From NCBI GenBank assembly GCA_014925825.1, contig JACGCK010000252.1, positions 1-58,705 of the forward strand: 58,705 nt of DNA. The letters run 5' to 3'. Positions 1 to 9,674 of the stretch are shown in pieces; the stretch's first letter is position 1; every line of letters starts with the position of its first letter. Position numbers and translations under genes: made by a program. The notes under the pieces are model-generated. The model did no database searches, was not told the origin of the DNA, and was given only the letters and a program-made list of their open reading frames with translations. Source of the stretch: Pholiota molesta (Eukaryota > Basidiomycota > Agaricomycetes > Agaricales > Strophariaceae).

Positions 1-1418
1 GGTAGATTGGGCTACTCACAGAAAGGCTGGACCGATAATGTGATCGGAATTGAATATGCGAAACATTTCGAGCTACAAACCCGAGCACTTGCGATGGGCC
101 GTACTCGGGCCCTCTATGTTGATGGTCATAAGTCCCACGTCACTCGCGGGTTTCTTATGCACTGCCGTACTCACAGGATCAAGGTCGCATGCTATACAGC
201 TCACACAACACATATCTATCAAGGTCTTGATGTTGTCTGCTTCAGTCCGGTCAAGCAAAACTTTGGAAAACGGCGAGACACTCACTACCGGGAAACTGGG
301 CTGCCAATATCAAAAGAGAATTTCTTGAAGATATATGGTGAGACACACCTTGAGGTCCTGAAACCTGAGCTCATCAAGAAGGCCTTTAGCAAGACCGGCA
401 TCTATCCCTTTAATCGCAATGCTATTCCCTCGGAAATGTTAGCACCCAGCAAAGACACCTCATTTCGTTATTTCACACCTGTCGAGCCCCCGCCTGCAGT
501 CCAGATCATGACGGAACTCATGGTGGACGTGATACAGCCCCCATCAATCCCACACCCAATGCTTCCGATGACACATCTGTGGTTGAAGGTGATCCTATCG
601 AGGCGCCGGCTCGAGCTGCAGTCCCTCTGCCCATTCGAGCAGCAATTCCCGAGCTTGCAGCAACCGAACTGCGGTTCCTTGTTACAGACTTGCCTATCAA
701 AGCTAGCTCAAAGCCTCCTGATTTCCCTACAGTGGAGATTTCACCTGTTAAAAGCCGTTCCCGCTCCAATTCAAAAGTTCTAGGGGATTTACTCACCGCC
801 AATCCAAAAACCACTCTCGAGTTTCGATTGCAGGGGGCGCTGGTCGAGAAGCTTGCCCGGAATAAGGCTCTAAAAGGCCAAATCCTGCAGGTGCAGGCAG
901 CGCTTGTGTTGAACTTGCAGCGCTTGTACTGTGGACGAGTTCGTCGTCAGCTAAATGCAAAGGAGGTGAAGGCTAAGAAAGGGAAAAAGGGTGGTAGGAT
1001 CAATGGTGAAGGCTTACCACGACTCCTCACTTCTGACGAATTTTACAAGCTTGTCGAAGACCACGAGCTGGCGGAGGAAGAAGCGCAACGTGCTAAGGAA
1101 GCACGTAAAGTATTGCAGGACCAGCACGACATTGAGGTACTGCAGTGGGAAGAGGATGAGGAGAAAAGAAAGAAGCAGAATGACGAGGCACAGAAGGTCT
1201 TTGAATCTGACCTGGAGGATTGGGAAAGGCGAAGGAAGGAAGCCAAAGTGTTGCGTGTGAAGTTGAAAGACTGGGATAAGGAAAACTTGAAGCCGAAGAA
1301 AGCTGACTATCTGACAAAGGCTAGACCACGCCCAAAGTTGAAGAAGTTGGCCGAGATCATCGAGGAGGCGATTGGAGAGGACAGCGAGTCTACAGATGAG
1401 GACGAGGATGCCGAGTAA
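1..1418 (+). pseudogene. Pogo/Tigger-type DDE transposase remnant, 5' truncated by the window and frameshifted
   Basis: The open frame at the window edge carries the C-terminal half of a DDE_1 (pogo/Tigger/Jerky) transposase. Visible are the KGWTDN block, the second catalytic aspartate in VDGHKSH (about 115-135), and the third-aspartate block QGLDVVCFSPVK (about 220-255), where families usually read QPLDVGVFGPLK. The next block, ending KAFSKTGIYPFNRNAI, is also typical of fungal members. The frame is lost near 530-575. The charged, coiled-coil tail (LARNKALKGQ through the WEEDEEKRKK region) continues in another frame to the TAA at 1416-1418. A functional copy would read straight through, so this copy is inactive unless the indel is a sequencing error. 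The N-terminal HTH/CENP-B part would lie left of the window. No terminal inverted repeat could be confirmed to the right. Confidence 0.85.
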
Positions 1419-2232
1419 TCGAGGTTGTATCATCGCGTTTATCGATGTTGATCAGCGCGTCACGGGGCACGTGACACTGTCCAAATGACGTGTATTTGCC
1501 CAAATCGGCCGCTCATCGTCGGAAACGCTCTCGAAGGACGAATTCTTTTTCTCTCTTGCTGGAACTTGGTATATACATCTATTATATAGCGCACTACACT
1601 TTAATAATGTTATTTTTGAACGGGACAAGTATTTGAGCATGTCAGAGGACAATATCTATTTTTGGTGTACAAATGGACGGTCAAATACTGTATTAATTGT
1701 CTTCAATGTAATGTTGTGTCGCCCTGTCCACCCACACTGGTTTTAATGACTCTGAGCCTTGAGTCAATGTGGGTGAACAGCCATGAGTGTCGATGTGGGC
1801 GGACAGCCATGAGCACTGAGCGCTGAGGCTTGAGATCATAATTAGACTGTCATCTTTCCTAAATTCGATTGTTTGTGCCCACCGACATTTGTGCAGAACA
1901 ATATGCCAGACAGTGCCCTTCCCAAATACAAGAAAGCGATCTACGATTTCGCTGTCAGCCGCTCTCATTGATCAAATCAATGTCATATGTAATTTCTGTA
2001 GTAATTGTGGGCGTCAAGACGGGCGACTCTCATTCTGGATTTTATGTGATGCACATGTGGTGCAGTGCACCGCCAACCCATTTGTGCCCAAAATAAGCTT
2101 AAGGATATCCGTATAAGTAGGTCTGGTGCCAGGAAGCTCAATTTCCCAAGAGCTGGTCTCCTCACCTTTACGAGTCATTGCCACTATTTTTCATTGTGCA
2201 GGGCATTGCATCCATTTGATCATTCATCTACT
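1419..2232. other. Intergenic; 3' flank of the transposon remnant and promoter of the next gene
   Basis: There is no coding potential that I would defend. Around 1768-1815 two imperfect direct copies of a unit of about 31 bp sit side by side, sharing a core close to GGACAGCCATGAG. This may be the edge of the transposon or a simple duplication. The last 100 bases before 2233 are pyrimidine-rich, as expected for a fungal promoter. Confidence 0.4.
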
Positions 2233-3535
2233 ATGGGTTATCTACGCTTCGTTCTCCTTGGTCTCTGCATCCTGTCGGCATTTGCATCCGACGCCGATCC
2301 AACGCCTAATCCGCCCTTTTCAGAAGGAGATGTCCGTTTCATTAAACCTGCCAATTTCTTACCAAAGGTGGTACGTTGCATCATTCCTTAATTAATTGAA
2401 TGCTTTCTAACTGTGAGATTATACTATCATTATAGGATGGAAGTCTTCTTCCTAAGGGCGCTTATGTGGCCCATCCTGGAATCTTGTTAGGCCCTCCCGA
2501 TGAAAAGGGCGACGCTCGACTTTTAGTAGTTTCACATACTCACCCCCCACCGGCTTCAGGAGAACACCTGCGCGAAGCAAACGATTACATTGACAAAGAC
2601 GTTCAGTCACAATTTAAATTTGATGTTAAAAAGGGAAAATCTTCACTTGTTAACCTCATTCCAGCCGTGGCCAATCAAGAGCATATAATACTGAAAGAGG
2701 ACAGGTATCCAAAAAAAATTGAACCAACACACATGGAACGACTTAAAAAAGACAGTGGTATGTCGATAGATCTATCCTCCTTATTTTAGATTGAACAAAT
2801 TTTAACACAACCCATCTTTCACTGCCAGATGACGCAGTCCGGGCTAAGCTCCAGGCTAAGCACCAGGAGGCTGAGCACAAGGCTGAGCTAGCGCAACAAA
2901 AGGCCGCATCGGCGAAGGCTTCTACCAGTAAGAGGGGACGGAATGAAAGCCCTGAGCCGGAGATCTCCCCTGAGGACAAACAAGGGGAATCGAAGCGACT
3001 TCGATTAGAGTCATCTAGTAGTGGCAACTTCAAGTCGCGACTTAACTCAGCGAATGCGCCAAGTGGAAGCCTTAGGAACTCACCTATACCAAGGGTCAAA
3101 GAGGGCACAAACCCATCTCGCCACAATTCCAGGTCACCGCTGAGAGGCAGCTCACCGAAGGCGCGAAGTAGAAGCCTTAGGAACTCACCTATACCAAGGG
3201 TCACAGAGGGCGCAAACCCATCTCGCCACAATTCCAGGTCACCGCTGAGAGGCAGCTCATCGAAGGCGCGAGGTAGAAGCCTTAGTAGGAACTCACCTAT
3301 ACCACGGATCAAAGAGGGCTCAAACCCATCTCGCCACAATTCCAAGTCACCGCAGAGAGGCAGATCACCAAATGCTTCTACGACTAAGAGTCGAGGTAGG
3401 AGTGGACGTCCTGGGAGTTCACCTCGCGAGAGAGGGAAAACGGCATCGACGCGATCTCCGAGTCGTCAGGGCCCACATTCTTCCAAGGGTTCACGGTCCC
3501 CAAACTCCCCTCATTCCAAAGCTTCGCGATCTTGA
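2233..3535 (+). CDS. Secreted-looking protein of unknown function with RS/SP-rich C-terminal repeats
   Basis: Three exons fit: 2233-2370, 2436-2757 and 2829-3535. Both introns are GT-AG and join in frame, giving about 388 aa. The first ATG opens a classic signal peptide, MGYLRFVLLGLCILSAFAS, followed by a mature N-terminus rich in Pro and Asp. Residues about 30-150 form a compact region (for example KGAYVAHPGILLGPPDEKG and LLVVSHTHPPP) that I do not recognise. From about 155 the protein is Lys/Arg/Ser-rich, begins with an Ala/Glu/Lys helix, then carries three 35-residue repeats built around RNSPIPR and NPSRHNSRSPLRGSS, and ends in more RS/SP dipeptides. RS tails are normally nuclear, so a secretory leader on one is odd. 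It could be a secreted effector-like or cell-wall protein. The family is not identified and the function is unknown. Confidence 0.8.
3071..3388 (+). repeat. 105-bp in-frame tandem repeat, three imperfect copies
   Basis: Units start at about 3071, 3176 and 3281, a period of 105 bp or 35 codons. The third copy has an extra AGT triplet. The repeat lies inside the 2233-3535 gene and encodes its RS/SP segment. Copies differ by conservative changes, so the array is not a recent identical duplication. Confidence 0.85.
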
Positions 3536-3725
3536 AAATCGGTAGCGACCATATGTTTTTTGTGATACATGTTCGATACTTCGATACATAGTAAAAGACC
3601 ATCGATCATGTCTTGTATTTTATCTAGTCAGGCAGAAGTATTTTTGTTGATCAAAATAATCGGAGGATACTATAATGCTATTAAAGCTTAATGTCCATTG
3701 ATATACCTGTAGCAATGAAATGAAC

Positions 3726-3815
3726 TCACATGAACTTCAGTGAATCCTGATAGAGGATGTAGCGATTCAAGGGATGCAACATGTCAATCTTGGGGCGATT
3801 GTGTTTATGCGATAA
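3726..3815 (+). repeat. Dispersed repeat, partner of 43186-43275
   Basis: About 85 bases here match 43186-43275 with scattered substitutions and a small insertion. Shared words are CACATGAACT, AGTGA, CCTGAT, TCAAGGGATG, TCAATCTTGG and GGCGATTGTG. Neither copy is coding. It could be a fragment of an old transposon or a duplicated promoter segment. Confidence 0.55.
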
Positions 3816-3894
3816 ACGGCTGAGACCGATGTTATGGATTGATGATATAGTAGATGCCATCTACATTGTGGGCGATACTATCATCGGCCGTCTT

Positions 3895-4300
3895 TCCCAG
3901 GTCCGGCTCCGTCTTGAGTCTTGACTATTGCGGATTCGAATCCATCGTACTGATATGTCCGGGCAAGACGCCTGTTATGCACGCCACAGACAATGACATA
4001 CAGCGGGAAGACGGGATCCAGGAAACAGGTCACTGTCCGATACGGCGTGCAGACGAACTGACGAAAAAGCGTGGTGGTGATGTCCAGAAAGACGAACAGC
4101 GCCGCGCGCCGCGCAGACGTACCCGAGGACAGGCAGCGGCGAGAGACGGAGAAAAGGCGTGAAAAAGCCTGTGAAGAAGCTGAAGGTGAGCTTGAGGAAG
4201 GAGAATGCGGCAGAGACGAGATCAATAGTTCGGGCTATTGGAATACGGAGTTCCCAGGGAATGCCTGCGATAGTGGCTGAGGCAGCCTGTGCCATGCATG
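3895..4300 (-). pseudogene. Decayed paralogue of the small membrane-protein gene at 40659-41180
   Basis: Read on the minus strand, the N-terminal half (ASATIAGIPWELRIPIART to LSPLPVLGYVCA) matches the intact gene closely. A frameshift follows near 4100, after which the other frame continues with ALFVFLDITTTLF, PYRT and VFPLYV. The segment that encodes SLEPAEF and its surroundings in the intact gene is missing here. DNA similarity extends past the start codon to about 4400 on this copy and 41230 on the other, so the 5' flank was duplicated too. No intact frame remains, so this is a pseudogene formed by DNA duplication. The shared non-coding flank argues against retrocopying. Confidence 0.85.
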
Positions 4301-4618
4301 CTTGAAGAGCTGGCTGACATTTGTGCTGCCGTTTATCGTGGTGTATTATTTACTTGAATGCGAATGCCTCAGAATGTCAGAATGTCCTGAATGTAGGGAT
4401 AAGCAAGGGATAAGATAAACTGCTAGACTGCTAGACGTCGACGTTGATGGTAGAGACTAATGGGCCCGTGGCTGTGTTCAGCGTAACCGGATTGTGCTAT
4501 TCAGCGACGCCCTCGGGTGTCACTAAATGATGATTGATCCCATGCGTAGCGCCTGTGCACCTTCGCGTTTCCCAAATACACCTTCAACCTCTTCCATGTC
4601 CTTGTCCTGAGCGCCACA

Positions 4619-6742
4619 ATGTTCAAAAGCGGTCTACTGCGGTCGTTTCGCTCATCATCGAATCCCCCCCTACCAACCCCCGACGGCCCAGCAAGGCTGA
4701 TGCCGCTCGATGATGCGGCTCAGTCGAGGAGGTCTTTAGGCAGCGTCTCAGAGGCGCCGCCTTCCGAAGAAGATTTTGGCCGAGACGATACGTATTCAAT
4801 AGCAGAAAGCTCGTCCTCTAGAGGCGCTCCTTCTATTGTGTCCAGCAGGAGGGAGTCTCTGCCTCCATCCTATGCCGAACACGATAACCCTCCCCGTCCG
4901 AGATCCCGACCCATTTCCAGTTCAACCCAGGCATCTTCATCTTCATCCGGCTCGTCAGCGTCATCATCATCGCAAGACCCTGACGATGCCTCGGAACAGA
5001 GAAGGAGACGCGCCGCCCGGAGGCGCCAAGGGGATACGTTTGGCGGGCTGCAAGCGATATCTGAAGCGAATTCCAGTTCGTCGAATCTCTCCGTCCACTC
5101 GTCATTTACGCCCAGCCTTTTCGGGATCAATTCGTCGTACGCAAGACGCATGGAGGAAACGGGAAGATTGCGGCGCTTACAGTCGCAACAAGTTTTAGCG
5201 CCCGCCGATTCAAAGGACCCACGCACGCCAGAATCCGACACCCTGAGCCCCCTTCATCTGCAGCCGGTCCCAGTCGTAGCAGACCACGACCGGAATCCGA
5301 AGTTCTTCCCCCATATATTTCCCCCACCGACTTTACTTTGGAAGTTCCATCTCCATCCCCCACCGCCGAACCTGAACTTGCACCCAGACCCCAATCAACG
5401 CCTACAGACCCTCCAATATCGGACGATCCTCCTTCCGATGCCCCAACGGATCCTCAAACTCGTCTTCACCAAGCCCTCCGCGACCTCGAAGAAGCAAGAT
5501 TCTCCGCGCGCCAACTCGCCGCCGAGCGGGAGGAGGAAAAGGCCGCCCTGCTCGCGCGCGTCGACGCCAGCGACAAACTGGCCGACGAGCTCGCCCGCGA
5601 CCTCGCCGCGCACGCGCGCCTTCTCGCCGAGGCGCGCGCCGAGCTCAGCACCACGCGCGGCGCCCTCGCCGCTTTGACGCAGGAGAAGCGCGGGTGGCAG
5701 GACAAGTGCGACGCGCTGCACCACAAGCTGCAGGGCGCGGCGCGGCGGATGCGGTGCCTCGACGGCGTGACAAGGGCGAAGCTCGAGGCGCGGCAGGCGG
5801 CGCAGGGGCACGCGATCCGGCGCACGCGGCAGGTCATGGGGATGGCGCTGGCGCCGCGGGTGGAGGTCATCGGGGCGGTGGAGGCGCTGAATGAGGAGAT
5901 TCTGCAGCTGGCGAATATCTTCGTGGAGAACCTGGAGCGCACAAGGATACCCTCGAGTGACGATGGCACCCAGCGCGCGAAATCGGTTCTTGGGGATGGT
6001 GTAACGGCAATGATGCAGACGCAGGCAGCCGATCAGGATAACGGGTTCCGTTTCCTGTTAATGCAGGTCGCATTGGAGGTGTTTATGACGTCGTGGTGTT
6101 CTGCGATTATCGATGGGTATTACCCGAAACAAGAATCGTTTGCTGACCTCTTAATTGAAATGTCGGCACAATCGGTGGTCAATGCTTCGAGAAGGGGACA
6201 TGGTAAGTCTCCCTTTGTCATACAACGTTGTCGAATAATTTGCTGAAGCAACTCCAGTGCCACGGGTCCAGTGCGGTAGCCCCATCCAAGTCGTACAAGT
6301 GCACGCCGCAGACACCATGGCCCAGAAATTCCCGCAATGGGTGGATGAAATCATCGACGATCTGGCGACGATCTTGCTTGTTGGCGGAGTAAAGATGAAA
6401 TCTCACCGTGCCAGCATGTTCTCCAGCAAATTCCTCGGCCTCGTGAAGTTGGCCTACGACCTCCGGGCAGCGCTCGCCGAGAAGGATTTAGCCGGTGGTC
6501 TCGACCTCTATATGGTTGCGCCTGATACACCGTTCCGAGCGACGTGGATGGATGAAGCGCATGAAGCGCAGACCCATATATCCGACCTGGACGTTGAACC
6601 CATCGCCGGGACGAGTGGTTTAGGTCTCTCTCAAGATCTCAGCCACAGTCCACAATTTTGGGGCTCAAGTATAGATACAAAACCGAGCATGGTCTTGAAG
6701 CCGAAAGTCGTTCTTCTCCGTGTTTTACAAGAGAACCTTTGA
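4619..6742 (+). CDS. Ser-rich N-terminus plus long coiled coil, unknown function; one apparent frameshift
   Basis: The ATG at 4619 opens a Ser/Pro/Arg-rich, probably disordered region ending in TPESDTLSP. Near 5248-5252, a run of five C, the frame must change by one missing base to continue as PPSSAAGPSRSR and PPYISPTDF, and then into a coiled coil at about 5460-5930 (RDLEEARFSARQLAAEREEE onward, Ala/Glu/Arg heptads). A GT-AG intron at 6203-6257 leads to the final exon 6258-6742, with conserved-looking helices such as QKFPQWVDEIIDDLA. The total would be about 690 aa with the missing base restored. An unusual intron between about 5137 and 5280 could also change frame, but the indel gives the smoother protein. 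GC content is very high at 5460-5940 and near average on both sides. Basidiomycete-type unknown; cytoskeletal or trafficking roles are only a guess. Confidence 0.75.
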
Positions 6743-7004
6743 TTGGTGTTTTATTTTATTTTTACAGCATATGTATATACCCTCCGACTGTAGTTTGAGA
6801 CTTCGTCATTTTGATATACCTCTTTCATTTTAGCATGAACTCATGTACTTATATTCATTCTACAATTGCATTCTCCAATAGCTAGTAACTTATCATATTG
6901 CCCCTACGTTTCATCCTCGTGGATATGAATCCGTACATAAAATTATTAAAGAGTGCCATCAAGCTTGTATTAATGCTGCGTAAATCGTTCTCAATCATAT
7001 AAAA

Positions 7005-9674
7005 TTAGATATAACACTTGTATTGAGGGTCCGTTGCGCCTTTCCATCCCACTAGTTCGAAATTCAGTTTAGAATCAACAAGCACTCAAAGAAAAAAAAA
7101 TAGAAGACTTACCGCAGTGCCAACAGTCGAGAAGATGATCGGGATCGCTAGGGATAGCCTTGTAAGCGACAACAGAAAGAATACGGATGATAATACACAC
7201 TATTTCTCCTTAATAGCTAACAGACGTGGATAATGTTCGCCCCAGAAGGCATCTGAGACGAAGTGCATCAGTTGAACCATACAGTATATGTATGATACCA
7301 TTTCTTACCTTGCCAATTAGGTTCACGGACATCGGATTCATTCTAGACACACATGAGCCCGTCACTGCAATCTCGGGAAAAGTAACACTTACAACATATG
7401 CACCAGAATCTGGCGTAATCTCGCGCAAAAAGTTGACTGCCTTCGTCGATGCCTCGAATGCTTGCTCCCTATCTGCTAGCGTCGAATCCCAGAACCAACC
7501 ATTCACAAGCATGACCTAACGATGGCGTTCAGTGTCTCAAATGACCCGCAGAGCAAATAGATATACCTGGTAGAGCACTTGTCTCCAGACAGGATTCACA
7601 CTGGTGTCTGATCCATCTGTGCCGTTGAAGCCATAAGGGGTGGTGATGTGTAGTTGGTTGAAGGCAGAATTAGCAAACGCCGACATTAGAGCGTCAAGCA
7701 GTTCTCTTCGGCTTTCGACCGTTTCATGATTCTTGGCAGGAATCAATCGGGATGTAAGGACAATGGGCAATCCAACGGGCTACGAAAAGCGTGAAATTGA
7801 TTAGAGCCATTCAAATTTTTAGCATAAAGACTTACGTCTTGAGATCCGAGATTTCCATCTACCCAGCCTTGGAACCAAGTGTCGTATGTAGGAATATCGG
7901 TGACTGTAGAGACTCCTCCTAAGCTTGTTGAGAGATCGACTAGAGCCTGCATGGATTCTACAGCAGATTTCGCATCGACGCGTTTAGCTGGTGTTATAAG
8001 GACAAGGTTCCCTAGAGAGGGCTAGAATCATATGGGTTAGTTACTGAGAGCGACGGCAGACGTATTCGACGGACCGTAAGATATCCTCCCCATCCATTCT
8101 CGGCGAAGCTGGTAACATTGTCCAAGAATATTCCCAAGATAGATCTAAGGTTTTCGTTATCCACCGGCCAGTTGATATTCGCCCTACAGATCCATCGTCA
8201 ACCACTGTTTTCAGAGAATTTAAGATTAGACGACATACAATCTGTATGGTTCTTTGGGTGAGACCATCATCGTAGCTTCAAGAACAACACCAAAAGTGCC
8301 TCCACCTCCACCACGAAGGGCAAAGAATAGATCTTCATTCTGGCAAGCATTGACCGTACGGTAAACACCATCAGGAGTGACGATTTTATATTGTAGCTAT
8401 GCGGCCTTTGGAATTAGTATGAGCGTCTTCAAAGTAATAAATTCAGAACGTACCGTCCTGTCCGCTCCCATGCCATAATTTGGACTCAAGGGCGAATGTC
8501 CCCCTCCCTGCATAACAATAAGAACCAGAATGTAGTTCAATTACACGAAATCTCACCTGTGCCCATCCACCAGCAGCACCAACAGATTGATCAGATCCTC
8601 CTACGAATTGCAGGTCGTGTTCGACTGTAAATTGTTGAATGTCATGGAATTGTGTGCCCGCCTGAACCCAAAGGTCGTCAATACTGAAATTTCCATCAGT
8701 GAACACGGTTATACCCCAAAAGTCAAAGCGGGTTGACCCTCCACCTTGCAGCCTTCTGCGACGAAATTGGTCTCATGATTGATCTAGAAAAATATTCATG
8801 GTTAGAGACGAAATGGAAGGATAGGGCTCAAGCGTACATATTTTATATTGTGCATCTAATAGGATTGTCAGAGAAGATACTCACGGACGAGAAATGAAGC
8901 TTACCCATAGCGATAGCGTGTCAGGACCTGAGCTGCGTCCTTTAAAGTCGTGCTATCGATAGACAAAATAAGCTCTGTGATTCTTCTTCTATGACGCCAC
9001 CATACCCCAGTGTTTTTAATTGTGAGGGTGACGTTTTCCTTTTTGCTAAATTCATATGCTGCGAGGACGTCTTCCTTATTCCTAACATCAATCTATTTCG
9101 CGTGCATCAGCGAAGAATTCAACCCGGAGAATAGATCGCGTACGTAAAATGGAGCTACGCTGCCTTGCTTGCATTCTTGAGAAGGCGCAAAGGCTGCGGG
9201 GTTCGACGGGTTTAGCCAGTCTAAATGGCAGTTATCTCCTGTGGCCATGCACATCTCAAATTGGGTCTAGGAAGAGACGTAAAGAAATGAGCACAAGCAT
9301 AATTGAACTCTAGGCGCGGTCTACTCACGCACGCAAAGCCTCCAAACTGATAAGAACGCGGCACTGCGATAGATGCGAGGTCGAGTTTAATCAATACGAA
9401 GTGAGGTAAGTGCCTGCTTACAGTGGACATCGAAGTATTCCTTTTGCATGACTGAACACGCCTCATCATCTACGGTCATTGATTCGCCATTGAAGGTCGA
9501 AAAGCATGCTTTCGCATATGGCACGCCTCGGTACAAACGTCCTGACACTGTCGCGTTCAGAGCATCCCAGTCTGGCGTCGTTATTGAGCCCAGAGGACTG
9601 CATAGCGGAACCTGGGCGAAGTCGAGCGAGGATAGTGCGTTTAGGCTGTACCCAGAGGCCATGGGGAGAGCCAT
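7005..9674 (-). CDS. FAD-linked oxidoreductase (PCMH-type FAD domain plus C-terminal BBE domain), isoamyl-alcohol-oxidase-like
   Basis: More than a dozen small exons can be joined. In order they give [20 protein letters not shown], then [36 protein letters not shown]-like sequence reading [24 protein letters not shown] with the His expected to carry [74 protein letters not shown], and the end [17 protein letters not shown]. The TAA lies at 7005-7007. This is the FAD_binding_4/BBE arrangement of fungal secreted alcohol or carbohydrate oxidases. The position where bicovalent family members have the second, cysteinyl FAD link appears not to be Cys here, so I infer a single His link. The start is uncertain: 9674 is the first in-frame ATG, it gives no clear signal peptide, and an upstream exon may be missing. 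Neighbours do not indicate a pathway. Confidence 0.88.
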
